Of a DNA stretch of 64,000 nt, positions 1 through 9,965 are shown piece after piece (the stretch's first letter is position 1; each line of letters begins with the position of its first letter). The notes under the pieces are model-generated. The model saw nothing but the letters and a program-made list of their open reading frames with translations, did not search any database and was not told the origin of the DNA. The DNA comes from an uncultured Opitutia bacterium (GTDB lineage: Bacteria > Verrucomicrobiota > Verrucomicrobiia > Opitutales > Opitutaceae). The DNA lies in assembly GCA_903902745.1 (NCBI GenBank), contig CAIUWA010000046.1:62001-126000 (forward strand). Direction: 5' to 3'. Made by a program: the position numbers and the translations under genes.

Positions 1-122
1 CCGGAATGAAATTCCGCGCGCGGTTGATCGCACCACTCCCCGGCGGAATAGACGGGCTAATATTCCGGGCGGACGTTTCCGCCTTGTCCCATTCGCGGCG
101 CGGCAAATGCTGATTGTTCCGC

Positions 123-2624
123 ATGGCCGCCCGTACGCCCAAGATTGTCCAAGCCTGGATGGAGACGCCCACCGCCGGGGTGATCGAACTCGTCCGCGAC
201 TGGCGCGGCAAGGGGGTGCCACCGGTGGCGCTGTGCCACGATGCGGCCTGCACGGTATTTGCGACGCTTACCCGGGTGCCGGATCACATCTTTGGCCAGG
301 AAAGCGGCTATTTTGTCAGCGACCAGCACGAGCTTTTCTTCTTCGTGCCGCTGGCGCGGCATCCGGAGCTGGATCTGGCGCACGACGGATTGTTTGTAGC
401 CGGCGATTTCAACGACTGGCAGCAGGCGGTCGGACGCGAGGAATGGAGCCTGATGCCGGGTAAAATCGCCGGTGAACCCGTGCTGCTGTGGTCGGGCCCG
501 GCCTCGCGGTTCAAGACGGTGCAAAACTTCAAGTTCGTCACGGGCCAGCACCGCTGGCTGCCTGTGCCGCCGGGGACGCCGAATGCGGTGCGGGACGAGT
601 CGGGCAACACCAACTACCGGTTCGATCCGGACCGGACAGGCCGGCATCTGTATACCTTCACGCTGGCCGCGCCGCTCGATCTCACGCAGGCGTGGATGTT
701 TGGCTGGGCGGGGGCCGACGCGGAAGACGAAGTGCCGCTGCGCGCGGGGGCTTTTTTCTACGAGCTCAAAAGCGACCTGCCCTTGGGCGCGATCGTCAAC
801 GGGGACGAAACCACCTTCCGGCTGTTTGCGCCGCGGGCGCAGCGGGTCGAATTGTTCGTCTGCGCGGATTTGGCGGAGCAGGGGTCGCCGCATCGTTATT
901 CGCTGACCCACCGGCTCGAGGAAATTCCGGGGGCGGGGCTCACCCCGGTGCCACTGGCCACCAGCGGACAGGAATGGCGGGGCGTCTGGGAACTCGCCCT
1001 GGAGCAGAACCTGCACGGCTGGTTCTACTGGTATTCGATCGACGGGCCCAAGGATGCCTTTGGCCTGTTCGCGCCCGAGCAGCGCGTGCTGGATCCGTAT
1101 GCCCTTGCCGCGGTGGATCGGGCGGGACCAGGCATCGTGCTCGATCGTACCTGGGTGGGGCGGGGCGACCGCGAGTTCAAGACGCCCGCCTGGCACGACC
1201 TCGTCATCGCCGAGGCGCACGTGCGGGATCTCGCGGCCCACGCGCCGGTGCGCGCGAGCGCGGACGAGCGGCTGGGTTTCAGCGGCCTGACCAAATGGGT
1301 CGGGAGCCCTGAGTTCCATCTGCACCGGCTCGGCGTGAACGCAGTCGAGCTGCAGCCGGTCCAGGAGTTCGATAACCGCACCCGGGAGGAATATCACTGG
1401 GGCTACATGACGAACAATTACTTTGCGCCCGAGAGCTCCTACGCGCTCGCACCGGTCCAGGCCTCCGGGGTCCGGGAATTGCAGGCGCTGGTCGCGGCGT
1501 TTCACCGGCGGGGCATCGCCGTGATCCTCGACGTTGTCTACAACCATGTCGGGGAGCCGGCGCACCTGATGTTCATCGACAAACTTTATTATTTCGAGAT
1601 GGACAGCGCCGGACAGCTGGCGAACTGGAGCGGCTGCGGCAACGACCTGCGCTGCCGTTCGGCCATGGCGCGCCGGCTCATCATCGACAGCATGATCCAC
1701 CTCGTGGAGGCCTACGGCGTGGATGGCTTCCGCCTCGACCTGGCCGACCTCATCGGGCTCGAGGTCCTGCGCGACATCGAGCGCGCGCTCAAGCAGGTGA
1801 AGCCGGACATCGTGCTCATCGCCGAGCCCTGGAGCTTTCGTGGCCACATCGGGGGCGAACTGCGCGACACCGGCTACGCCTCGTGGAACGACGGCTACCG
1901 GAATTTTCTGCGCGAGTTCGTCCGCGGCGGCGGCAACCGCGAGCAGTTTGAATATTTCCTGAAGGGCTCTCCGTGGCATTACGCCAAGTGGCCGGCGCAG
2001 ACGGTCAATTATACCGAGTCGCACGACGACAAGACGTGGATCGACCTCATCACGGAAAATGCCGACGGCAGCGGCCAGTCGCCGACCTCGAACGACCGCC
2101 GCCGCACGCACCTCATGGCGGCCATCCTGTTCGCGTCGATCGGCATCCCGATGATCGCCGCCGGCCAGGATTTCCTGCGCTCCAAACAAGGGGTGAATAA
2201 CACGTACCAGCGCGGCGACCTCAACGCGCTCGATTACCGCCGGCTCTACCGCTTTCCCGGGACGCACGCCTACTTCGCCGACTGGATCGCGTTTCGCCGG
2301 AGCGAGACCGGCCGCCTGCTGCGGCATTACTCGCGGGCGAGCGAGGGTTTCTTCCGCTTCTTTTTTGCGCCGGATTCGACCGCCGCCGCGGTGGTCTACA
2401 ACGCCGACCGCTCTCAGGGATCACAGCGCCTGCTGTTTGCCGTCAATCCGACGACCAGTGAAGTGACCATCCCGCTGGATCCCGGCGCCGTGGCGGGCGC
2501 CTGGCGGCAACTGGCCGACGCCGAGCGTTTCTACGGCCTGGCCGGCCACGGCGCCGCGCAGCCGGTCGAGGCGGAATTGTTTGTGCCCGCCCTCGGCTGC
2601 GGACTGTGGCTGGATGAAGCCTAA
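123..2624 (+). CDS. GH13 alpha-glucan debranching-type enzyme
   Basis: Glycoside hydrolase family 13 protein of 833 residues, expected to cleave alpha-1,6 or alpha-1,4 bonds in glycogen-like glucans. The four GH13 regions are visible: DVVYNH (from D470), GFRLDLA with nucleophile D539, IAEPW with acid/base E568, and ESHDD (H634, D635). The first three resemble pullulanase/isoamylase more than amylases or branching enzymes. About 400 residues precede the barrel and include beta-rich E-set/CBM48-like stretches (GDFNDW; FRLFAPRAQRVELFV). No signal peptide is seen, so a cytoplasmic role in glycogen breakdown is likely. I chose the ATG at 123; an in-frame TTG lies at 114. It precedes the glycolytic genes, which suits a glycogen-to-glycolysis role. 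The exact bond specificity cannot be read from the sequence. Confidence 0.88.
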   Translation: MAARTPKIVQAWMETPTAGVIELVRDWRGKGVPPVALCHDAACTVFATLTRVPDHIFGQESGYFVSDQHELFFFVPLARHPELDLAHDGLFVAGDFNDWQQAVGREEWSLMPGKIAGEPVLLWSGPASRFKTVQNFKFVTGQHRWLPVPPGTPNAVRDESGNTNYRFDPDRTGRHLYTFTLAAPLDLTQAWMFGWAGADAEDEVPLRAGAFFYELKSDLPLGAIVNGDETTFRLFAPRAQRVELFVCADLAEQGSPHRYSLTHRLEEIPGAGLTPVPLATSGQEWRGVWELALEQNLHGWFYWYSIDGPKDAFGLFAPEQRVLDPYALAAVDRAGPGIVLDRTWVGRGDREFKTPAWHDLVIAEAHVRDLAAHAPVRASADERLGFSGLTKWVGSPEFHLHRLGVNAVELQPVQEFDNRTREEYHWGYMTNNYFAPESSYALAPVQASGVRELQALVAAFHRRGIAVILDVVYNHVGEPAHLMFIDKLYYFEMDSAGQLANWSGCGNDLRCRSAMARRLIIDSMIHLVEAYGVDGFRLDLADLIGLEVLRDIERALKQVKPDIVLIAEPWSFRGHIGGELRDTGYASWNDGYRNFLREFVRGGGNREQFEYFLKGSPWHYAKWPAQTVNYTESHDDKTWIDLITENADGSGQSPTSNDRRRTHLMAAILFASIGIPMIAAGQDFLRSKQGVNNTYQRGDLNALDYRRLYRFPGTHAYFADWIAFRRSETGRLLRHYSRASEGFFRFFFAPDSTAAAVVYNADRSQGSQRLLFAVNPTTSEVTIPLDPGAVAGAWRQLADAERFYGLAGHGAAQPVEAELFVPALGCGLWLDEA

Positions 2625-2725
2625 GGCACTGTGAAGCCAAAACCCTTGCATCCACCCAAGCGCCGCTGTTCATTTTCAACTTCCCGCGCTCGCGCGGCTT
2701 AACGTCACACAGTAATCAACCATAG

Positions 2726-3793
<1,068 letters not shown>

Positions 3794-3811
3794 GCAAAAC
3801 ATCCGAATTTT

Positions 3812-3880
3812 GCCGCGGATAGCGCGGATGATCGCGGATCAATCCATCCGCATCTGCGTCCATCCGTGTATTCCGCGGTA
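3812..3880. repeat. palindromic repeat, CCGCGGAT family
   Basis: Imperfect inverted repeat between gap and pgk. The left arm contains GCCGCGGATAGCGCGGAT and the right arm ends in GTATTCCGCGG, with CATCCG words between them. Related copies are near 14286-14319 (half element) and 49904-49981. It is non-coding and could fold as a hairpin in the gap-pgk transcript. Confidence 0.7.
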
Positions 3881-3895
3881 ATTTCCCTTCCGACC

Positions 3896-5140
3896 ATGTC
3901 CAAGTTCAAAACCATCCGTGACCTCGATCTCGCCGGCCAGCGCGTGTTGATGCGGGTCGATTTCAATGTCCCGCAGGACAAGGCCACCGGCGCCATCACC
4001 AACAACCAGCGCATCGCCGCCGCGCTGCCCACGATCAAGTACGCCCTCGAAAAGGGCGCGTCCGTCGTGCTGATGAGCCACCTCGGCCGGCCAGATGGGC
4101 AGAAGATCGCCAAGTTCTCGCTCAAGCCGGTGGCGGCCGAACTCGAAAAGCTGCTCGGCCGGCCGGTAAAGTTCCTCGATGACTGCGTGGGGCCCGCCAT
4201 CGAGGCCGCCTGCGCGAAGCTGGCGCCCGGCACCGTGGTGCTGCTCGAAAACCTGCGCTTCCACATCGAGGAGGAGGGCAAGGTTAAGCTGGAGGACGGT
4301 ACTTCGAAGAAGGCCGATCCCGCGGCGGTTGCCGCTTTCCGCGCGTCGCTTTCCAAACTCGGGGATGTCTACGTGAATGACGCCTTCGGCACGGCGCACC
4401 GGGCGCATTCGTCGATGGTCGGCGTGAGTCTCCCGCGGAAGGCCGCGGGCTACCTGATGGAGGCCGAGCTCAAGGCGTTCGCCGCCGTGCTCGACCATCC
4501 GCAACGTCCGCTGCTCGCCATCCTCGGCGGCGCGAAGATCGCGGACAAGATCCCGCTGATCAAAAACCTCCTCGCGAAGGCCGATGAAATCATCATCGGC
4601 GGCGGCATGGCCTACACGTTCAAGAAGGTCATCAACGGCATGGCCATCGGTGGCAGCCTGTTTGACCCCGAGGGCGCCAAGATCGTCCAACAACTGGTGG
4701 ACGAGGCGAAAACCCGCAACGTGAAGCTCATTTTTCCCGTGGACTATGTCTGTGCGGACAAGTTCGACCCCAACGCAAACACCCAGCCCGCCACGGATGC
4801 GACCGGCATCCCCGACGGCTGGCAGGGTCTCGATGCCGGCCCGCAGTCCATCGTGCTCTATCGCGAGGCCATCCTGCGGGCGAAAACCATCATCTGGAAC
4901 GGGCCGTCGGGCGTGTTCGAGTTCGAGAAATTTGCCGGTTCGACCAAAGCCATGGCCGCCGCCGTGGCCGAGGCGACCGCTCGTGGCGCCACGACCGTGG
5001 TCGGCGGTGGCGATACCGCGACTGCGGCCAAGAAATTCAAGGTGGCGGACAAGGTCACCCACTGTTCCACCGGCGGCGGCGCCAGCCTCGAGTTCCTCGA
5101 GGGCAAAGTGCTGCCGGGCGTGGCCTATCTCGAAACCTGA
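3896..5140 (+). CDS. pgk: phosphoglycerate kinase
   Basis: Transfers the acyl phosphate of 1,3-bisphosphoglycerate to ADP in glycolysis; 414 residues, typical for bacterial PGK. Signatures seen are RVDFNVP near the N-terminus, [44 protein letters not shown] and the C-terminal [12 protein letters not shown]. The open frame extends upstream to 3866, but that segment translates the intergenic repeat, so the ATG at 3896 ([20 protein letters not shown]) is the start. It lies between gap and tpiA on the same strand. Confidence 0.97.
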   Translation: MSKFKTIRDLDLAGQRVLMRVDFNVPQDKATGAITNNQRIAAALPTIKYALEKGASVVLMSHLGRPDGQKIAKFSLKPVAAELEKLLGRPVKFLDDCVGPAIEAACAKLAPGTVVLLENLRFHIEEEGKVKLEDGTSKKADPAAVAAFRASLSKLGDVYVNDAFGTAHRAHSSMVGVSLPRKAAGYLMEAELKAFAAVLDHPQRPLLAILGGAKIADKIPLIKNLLAKADEIIIGGGMAYTFKKVINGMAIGGSLFDPEGAKIVQQLVDEAKTRNVKLIFPVDYVCADKFDPNANTQPATDATGIPDGWQGLDAGPQSIVLYREAILRAKTIIWNGPSGVFEFEKFAGSTKAMAAAVAEATARGATTVVGGGDTATAAKKFKVADKVTHCSTGGGASLEFLEGKVLPGVAYLET

Positions 5141-5150
5141 AAATCCAATT

Positions 5151-5238
5151 TTTAACACAGAGGTCACAGAGGACCCGGAGAAAAGGCCAAAATCCCTGTC
5201 AATATCTCAGTGTTCACTCCGTGTTCTCTGTGTTTAAA
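5151..5238. repeat. palindromic repeat, ACACAGAG family
   Basis: Inverted repeat filling nearly the whole pgk-tpiA space. The left arm reads TTTAACACAGAGGTCACAG and the right arm ends in GTTCTCTGTGTTTAAA, its near reverse complement. From general experience, such cagag/ctctg palindromes occur in several unrelated bacterial phyla and are often mistranslated as small proteins. Confidence 0.75.
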
Positions 5239-5249
5239 AAACCAATCCC

Positions 5250-6020
5250 ATGATTCTCCGCAAAAAACTCATCGCCGGTAACTGGAAGATGAACAAGACG
5301 ACCGCCGATGCGGCCGCGCTGATCCAGGAGCTGGCCGGACTGATCGGCAAGCAGACCGAGGTGGACGTGGTGGTTTGCCCGCCCTTCACCGCGATCGAGA
5401 GCGTCGCCCGCGCGCTGGAAGGTTCCACGCTGAAGCTGGGGGCGCAGAACATGCATTTCGAGTCCAGCGGCGCGTTTACGGGCGAGGTTTCGGCGCCGAT
5501 GCTGCGCGCGTTTTTCGCCACCCACGTCATCCTCGGCCACAGCGAACGCCGAACCTTCTTCGGCGAGAACGACGAACTCATCAACAAGAAGGTGCTGACC
5601 GCGCTGCGGAACCAGCTGCGGCCGATCCTGTGCGTCGGCGAAACCCTGGCGGAGCGCGAGGCGGGTGCGACGCTCAAGGTCGTGCAGGCACAGACCGAGC
5701 GTTGCCTTGAGGGCGTCAGCAAGGAACTCGCCCCGAGTGTTGTCATCGCCTACGAGCCCGTCTGGGCCATCGGCACGGGCAAGGTCGCCACGACCGAGCA
5801 GGCGCAGGAGGTGCACGCCTTCATTCGCGGGCTGCTCACCAAGATCTTCGGCGAACCGGCCGCGCAGAAAGTTCGCATCCTCTACGGTGGTTCAATGAAA
5901 CCCGCCAACGCGCCCGACCTCCTCGCCCAGAAGGATATCGACGGCGGCCTGATCGGCGGCGCCAGCCTGGAGGCCCGCAGCTTCGTCGACCTCGTCAACG
6001 CAGCCAGCGCGGCGAAGTAG
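5250..6020 (+). CDS. tpiA: triosephosphate isomerase
   Basis: Interconverts dihydroxyacetone phosphate and glyceraldehyde-3-phosphate; 256 residues, the usual size. Seen are GNWKMNKT with the active-site lysine, GHSERR with the catalytic histidine, the AYEPVWAIGTGK loop with the catalytic glutamate, and YGGS phosphate binding near the C-terminus. It is the third glycolytic gene in the gap-pgk-tpiA set. A GC-rich hairpin lies just downstream. Confidence 0.97.
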   Translation: MILRKKLIAGNWKMNKTTADAAALIQELAGLIGKQTEVDVVVCPPFTAIESVARALEGSTLKLGAQNMHFESSGAFTGEVSAPMLRAFFATHVILGHSERRTFFGENDELINKKVLTALRNQLRPILCVGETLAEREAGATLKVVQAQTERCLEGVSKELAPSVVIAYEPVWAIGTGKVATTEQAQEVHAFIRGLLTKIFGEPAAQKVRILYGGSMKPANAPDLLAQKDIDGGLIGGASLEARSFVDLVNAASAAK

Positions 6021-6031
6021 GGCGGGTCTCC

Positions 6032-6060
6032 GGTAGGGCGCGGATTCCGCTCCGCGCCGA
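6032..6060. repeat. GTAGGGCG-family hairpin after tpiA
   Basis: Short member of the GTAGGGCG family: GGCGCGGA (6037-6044) pairs perfectly with TCCGCGCC a few bases on. It sits 11 bases past the tpiA stop and could act in 3' end formation, but no T-run follows. Confidence 0.6.
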
Positions 6061-6138
6061 GAATACCGACAGAGTCCCTTCCGGAATGAATGGCTCCGTC
6101 AGGGCCCCAAAGACGTTCCCGTCGCTACCGGCCCAGCC

Positions 6139-6360
6139 TCAGACTCCGTGGAGCTTGCAGAGCGCCTGGAGCTTGTTGCGGCCGATGTCCAGGCGTTCAC
6201 CGCGTTCCCAATCAAAGGCGTCCATCGCAATTTCCGTTGTGATCGCCCCGGGCCTCATTTGCAGCCGGCGCAACATGTCCTCGATGTCCTTCGGGAAGGG
6301 GTGTTTCCCCTCCAAGAGCATGGCGCGGATGGGGTGTTCACTTGATTTGTCGGTGGACAT
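6139..6360 (-). CDS. small hypothetical protein
   Basis: Open frame of 73 residues that I do not recognise. The product is charged and helical-looking, with no signal peptide or membrane segment; it contains MLLEGKHPFP, MLRRLQMRPGA and DAFDWERGERLDIG. The amino-acid composition is ordinary for a real protein rather than the arginine/proline-rich pattern of shadow frames here. No strong Shine-Dalgarno precedes the ATG. It stands alone between tpiA and the prenyl synthase and overlaps no other gene. Confidence 0.5.
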   Translation of the reverse strand: MSTDKSSEHPIRAMLLEGKHPFPKDIEDMLRRLQMRPGAITTEIAMDAFDWERGERLDIGRNKLQALCKLHGV

Positions 6361-6474
6361 GCTTGGGGGAGCAACGGGGGATCAGTCTCGAAGGAATGAA
6401 GTGAAGGGAGCGCTCGTTTCAAGCGTCGCTGCATTCAGTAAATTTCTTGCGGGGTGGCAAGTGAATAGGATTCC

Positions 6475-6504
6475 AAGGTGGAACGCGGTGTCCCCCACGC
6501 GCTG
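6475..6504. repeat. degenerate GTGGAACGCG palindrome
   Basis: Single diverged arm of the GGTGGAACGCGTTGTCCCC family, reading GGTGGAACGCGGTGTCCCCC followed by ACGCGCTG. The 250-base space between the small protein and the prenyl synthase holds this arm and a short hairpin around GGCGTGGCTCGTCCACGCC near 6590; nothing else is recognisable there. Confidence 0.5.
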
Positions 6505-6612
6505 CCTGCCCTGAGCCCGTCGGAGGGGCTTGGCTCCGTCGATGCCAATCAGGCGCACTCCCTACACAGAACTGGGTTTGGGCGTGGCTCGTCCACGCCT
6601 GAATTGACTGCT

Positions 6613-7500
6613 CTAGCGTGCCCGCTGGCCCATGTCGTGGGCGAGACTGGAGAGAAAGGCGGTGTCGCCCGGCAGCCGGGCCAGCGCGGCCACGGCCTTC
6701 TGCGTGTGCTCTCCGGCGAAGCGCCGTGAAGCGTCAAGGCCATGCAGCTGGACGAAGGTGGTCTTTCCAGCTTTCGCATCCTTGCCGGCGGTCTTGCCGA
6801 GGGTCGCGGTGTCCGTCGTGGCGTCGAGGATGTCGTCGATGATTTGAAACGCCAGTCCGAGGTGCCGCCCGGCGGTGCGGAGCGCCTCGACCGCCGTCTG
6901 ATCAGCCCCGCCAATGATGGCACCCATCACCAGCGAAGCCGAGATCATGGCGGCGGTCTTGTGCAGGTGGATGAACTCAAGTTCCTCGGGAGTGGCATCG
7001 GCCTTTTTTTCGGCGAGCAGGTCCTCCATCTGGCCGCCGATCAGTTGCCGGCTGCCAGCAGCGGCGCCGAGTTCGCGCACCAAGGCGGTGGCGAGGGCTG
7101 GTTGCGCACCGTAGCCCGTGGCGAGGAGAGCAAAGGCGTGCGTAAGCAGGGCGTCGCCGGCGAGCAGGGCGGTCGCCTCGTCGAAGGCTTTGTGGACGGT
7201 GGGGCGACCGCGGCGCAGGTCGTCGTTGTCCATGCATGGCAGGTCGTCATGAATGAGCGAATAGGTGTGCACGCACTCGACGGCGACGGCCGCCGGCAGG
7301 GGATCGGGCCGGCCCTCGGCGGGAAAGAGTTCGGCGGCCGCGAGCACAAGCACGGGCCGCAAGCGCTTGCCCCCGGCCTGGAGGCTATAGCGCATCGCAG
7401 TGTGCAGGCGGGCGGGCCGGGATTCAGCGGCGGGCAGCAACTGGTCGAGGCCGCGTTCGACGCGGGCGACATAGCTGGTTAATAGAGTGGAGACTTCCAT
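6613..7500 (-). CDS. ispA: polyprenyl (farnesyl/geranylgeranyl) diphosphate synthase
   Basis: Short-chain trans-prenyltransferase of 295 residues making C15-C20 isoprenoid diphosphates from IPP and allylic substrates. Seen are GGKRLRPVL, the first aspartate-rich motif DDLPCMDNDDLRRG, the second IIDDILD, and the KAGKTTF segment typical of IspA. I place the start at the ATG at 7500 (MEVSTLLTSYVARVERGLDQ), since the frame upstream is arginine-rich and not family-like. Chain length (C15 versus C20) is not certain from sequence alone. Confidence 0.93.
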   Translation of the reverse strand: MEVSTLLTSYVARVERGLDQLLPAAESRPARLHTAMRYSLQAGGKRLRPVLVLAAAELFPAEGRPDPLPAAVAVECVHTYSLIHDDLPCMDNDDLRRGRPTVHKAFDEATALLAGDALLTHAFALLATGYGAQPALATALVRELGAAAGSRQLIGGQMEDLLAEKKADATPEELEFIHLHKTAAMISASLVMGAIIGGADQTAVEALRTAGRHLGLAFQIIDDILDATTDTATLGKTAGKDAKAGKTTFVQLHGLDASRRFAGEHTQKAVAALARLPGDTAFLSSLAHDMGQRAR

Positions 7501-7675
7501 GGGTGCGCGCGGCGGGCTTCGCGTGAATTTCGCCCGCCGCAATGCCCCCCCGCCCGCAAGTTTGCAAACGCCTTTTCGCCGGGCGAGCGACGGATCGGTA
7601 CGGCGACGATGTTCCCGTGGCGGTAGAAGAGTCTCGCAAAAACACCTTCCCCCGCCCACAACCGGGATGTTTTCC

Positions 7676-7957
7676 ATGCCCACCTACGAGTATGTCTGCA
7701 CCAAGTGCGGCCACGATTTTGAGATCGTCCAGTCCATGAAGGATGCGACGCTGAAAAAATGCCCGAAATGCGGCAAGTCCGCCCTCAAGCGCCTGGTCGG
7801 CGCCGGGGCCGGCCTGATTTTCAAGGGCACGGGCTTCTACATCACCGATTACAAGAACAAGCCCGACAAACCCGCCAAGAAGGAGGGCGGTGAAAAGCCG
7901 TCCACCGGCGGGACCGGCCCCAAGCCCGTGGCGCCCGCGTCCACGGCCGCCGGCTGA
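7676..7957 (+). CDS. FmdB-type zinc ribbon protein
   Basis: Small protein of 93 residues with the FmdB zinc-ribbon fold: MPTYEYVCTKCGHDFE with CxxC, then KKCPKCGK with a second CxxC, binding one zinc. The C-terminal 35 residues are a lysine/proline/glycine-rich tail. The family is widespread with a regulatory role suggested but not proven. It lies 9 bases upstream of the next membrane-anchored gene, so the two are probably co-transcribed. The upstream in-frame extension reads through non-coding sequence. Confidence 0.87.
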   Translation: MPTYEYVCTKCGHDFEIVQSMKDATLKKCPKCGKSALKRLVGAGAGLIFKGTGFYITDYKNKPDKPAKKEGGEKPSTGGTGPKPVAPASTAAG

Positions 7958-7966
7958 TATTTTCCC

Positions 7967-8709
7967 ATGAGCTCAAAAAAAATTGATCGCGCGCTTTATG
8001 GGCCCAGCTGGGCCGAAGTCATCATTGGTGCCGCCCTCAGCCTGGTGCTGGGCGTCATCCTGGCGGCGGCCGTGCTCGTGCTCCGGCCGGTGCAGACCGT
8101 GCGCGAGCTCCCCAAGGAGCCGGTGCGCGATGCCGTTTACTATATCGAGGGATCAAAGGATTCCACCAAGGGCCGGCAATGGGCGGCCAAGCACAAGCTG
8201 CTCAATGACGGCACCTCCGTGGCGTTGACCGAGGACGAGCTAAATGCCGCATTTTACGTCAGCGCGCCGCCCGGAAAAACTCCGCCCCCTCCGGAGAAGG
8301 CCAAGGCAGGCGCGAAGGCCAAAGCCCCCGCTCCCGCGCCGGCGCCGGAGCCGCCCGCTCCCGCCGAGGTCGCGGCGAATGAAGGCCTCATCGTTCCCGG
8401 GGCGCCCAATTTCCGGATTCACGACAACCTGCTGCAGGTGGGCATTCCCTGTACCCTGAATGTCTATGGCTTCAAGCTGTCGGTCATCGTGATGGCGACC
8501 GGTGGTTTTGGCAAAGGTGGCGACGGCGTGGTTTTTGTCCCCGAAACCTTTTACCTCGGTTCCCTGGCATCAACCGGTTGCCGATGCTTGAGGGCTTCGT
8601 GACGAAGAAAATTCTTACCGCCAAGCCTCTGCCCGAGGACTTGGCGGCGGCGTGGAAAAAACTTTCCGACGCCAGCATCGACGGCAAGACACTGAAGCTG
8701 ACGATGTGA
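7967..8709 (+). pseudogene. membrane-anchored hypothetical protein with apparent frameshift
   Basis: The initial frame runs 7967-8602 (211 codons) and begins with one membrane segment (VIIGAALSLVLGVILAAAVLVL), then a lysine/alanine/proline-rich linker and a beta-type domain ending FVPETFYLGSL. After 8568 that frame becomes unlike a protein end (STGCRCLRAS). The neighbouring frame continues sensibly from about 8570 to the stop at 8709: INRLPMLEGFVTKKIL then DLAAAWKKLSDASIDGKTL. A one-base loss near 8565-8572 would explain this; adding one base there restores about 247 residues. It may be a real mutation, programmed shifting or a sequence error. The function is unknown. Confidence 0.7.
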
Positions 8710-8717
8710 GCGTCAGG

Positions 8718-8780
8718 GTGGGGCGGGTCTTTGACCCGCTCCTGCAGCGATGCTGAAGGCGGTTCAAAGACCTGCCTCAC
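8718..8780. repeat. GTGGGGCGGGTCTTTGA palindrome
   Basis: Inverted repeat with arms GTGGGGCGGGTCTTTGACC and GGTTCAAAGACCTGCCTCAC (reverse complement with a few mismatches). It belongs to the GTAGGGCG group, with a further single arm at 49863. It lies between two convergent genes and might serve as a bidirectional 3' end structure. Confidence 0.7.
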
Positions 8781-8789
8781 TTTTAAAAT

Positions 8790-9965
8790 TCAGCAGGCGG
8801 CCAGGAGTTTCTTCAGATCGACGTGCTCGATGATCAGGCGCTTGATCACCGGGATCTTGTCGGAGTCCTGCGGCTGCGTCTTCACGGTCATGCCGTGGAT
8901 CTTGGAGGTGATGGTGAAGCTCTCCTCCTTGGCCGCGATGACGGGGATGCGGGTTTGCGCGAGCATGGCGAGGAGCTTTTCCGACGGCACGGTATCGTTG
9001 GTCAGGATGAGGCCCGCGATGGTTTTTCCACCGGGGAGGCGGGAACTGGAGATGGCCGCGAGGATGATGTCGTCGCGGTCGCCAGGCGTGATGATCAGCA
9101 CGCCGGGCTGGAGATAGTCGACGATGCCCTTGGCGGTCATGGCGCCGACGATGACGCGGTGCACGCGCTCGAGCAGGCCGGCCTCGCGGGCGTTGAGCCA
9201 CCGGCCGCCGATCTCCTCCACCACCTGGAGCAGGTTGGGCGCGGAAAGCATCTGCTGCACCGGCAGGACCCCGAGGAGCGGCACGCCGAGGCGTTGCAAG
9301 CCCAGTCCGGCGTACTCCGTGATGAGGGGAATCTTGGCGGGGTCGACCTTGTTGAGGATGACACCGGCCACCTCGACCCCGGCCTTGTCGAAGAGCGCCT
9401 TGTTCAACGCGATCTCGTCAATGGGCCGGCCGATGCCGCCCGGCGTGACCAAAATGACCTTGGCGCGCAGGAGCTTGGCGACGCGGGCGTTGGAAAGCTC
9501 GAAGATCGAGCCGACGCCGGCGTGGCCCGTGCCCTCGATGAGGGTGAAATCCTTTTCCCACGACACCCGGTCAAAGGCGCGGCAGATCCGGTCCTCGAGC
9601 TCGGCCAGCATCGGGCCGGGATTTTTGAGGAAGCGCCGCGTGAACGTGCCGTCGACGGCGACCGGGCTCATGCTCTCGATCGGCACGTGGACGTTGTAGA
9701 TGGTGTCGAGCAGCACGGAGTCCTCATCGACCTGGTGGCCGTGGACCTCGACGAAGCGCTGGCCGATGGGCTTGATGAATCCGACCCGCGGATAGAGCGA
9801 CTGAAGCGCGGCGAACAGGCCGAGACACGTGGTGGTCTTGCCATCATTCATGCGGGTCGCGGCCACGAAGAGGCGCTTGGTGGCCGTGTTGGTCGGCGCG
9901 CGCAGCAGCGGCAGCGCCGGCTGGATGAAGGGATTCTCCGTGGGGGAGGAAGGCGGCGGAGGCAT
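8790..9965 (-). CDS. P-loop/DRTGG-domain protein (Pta N-terminal-like)
   Basis: Protein of 391 residues resembling the non-catalytic N-terminal part of long bacterial phosphotransacetylases. It has a BioD-like P-loop domain (ATRMNDGKTTT near residues 32-42, FTLIEGTGHAG, ILNKVDP) and then a DRTGG-type domain (LIITPGDRDDIILAA). Its ATG overlaps the stop of the upstream pta gene by one base (TGATG), indicating translational coupling. In E. coli these domains are fused in front of the catalytic domain and have a regulatory or structural role; here they are a separate, second gene. A role with Pta in acetyl-CoA/acetate metabolism is inferred. Confidence 0.85.
   Translation of the reverse strand: MPPPPSSPTENPFIQPALPLLRAPTNTATKRLFVAATRMNDGKTTTCLGLFAALQSLYPRVGFIKPIGQRFVEVHGHQVDEDSVLLDTIYNVHVPIESMSPVAVDGTFTRRFLKNPGPMLAELEDRICRAFDRVSWEKDFTLIEGTGHAGVGSIFELSNARVAKLLRAKVILVTPGGIGRPIDEIALNKALFDKAGVEVAGVILNKVDPAKIPLITEYAGLGLQRLGVPLLGVLPVQQMLSAPNLLQVVEEIGGRWLNAREAGLLERVHRVIVGAMTAKGIVDYLQPGVLIITPGDRDDIILAAISSSRLPGGKTIAGLILTNDTVPSEKLLAMLAQTRIPVIAAKEESFTITSKIHGMTVKTQPQDSDKIPVIKRLIIEHVDLKKLLAAC

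Noticed and set aside
1-113. Possible gene end or promoter at the left edge
   Set aside because: Only a small inverted word (CGGAATGAAATTCCG) was seen; no coding or promoter signal could be supported.
57-2327. Very long open frame antisense to the GH13 gene
   Set aside because: It mirrors the codon structure of the GH13 gene in a high-GC genome and has no recognisable protein family.
5151-5238. CRISPR-like array in repeat-rich spacers
   Set aside because: Repeats are inverted pairs with no regular direct repeats or spacers, and no cas genes are present.
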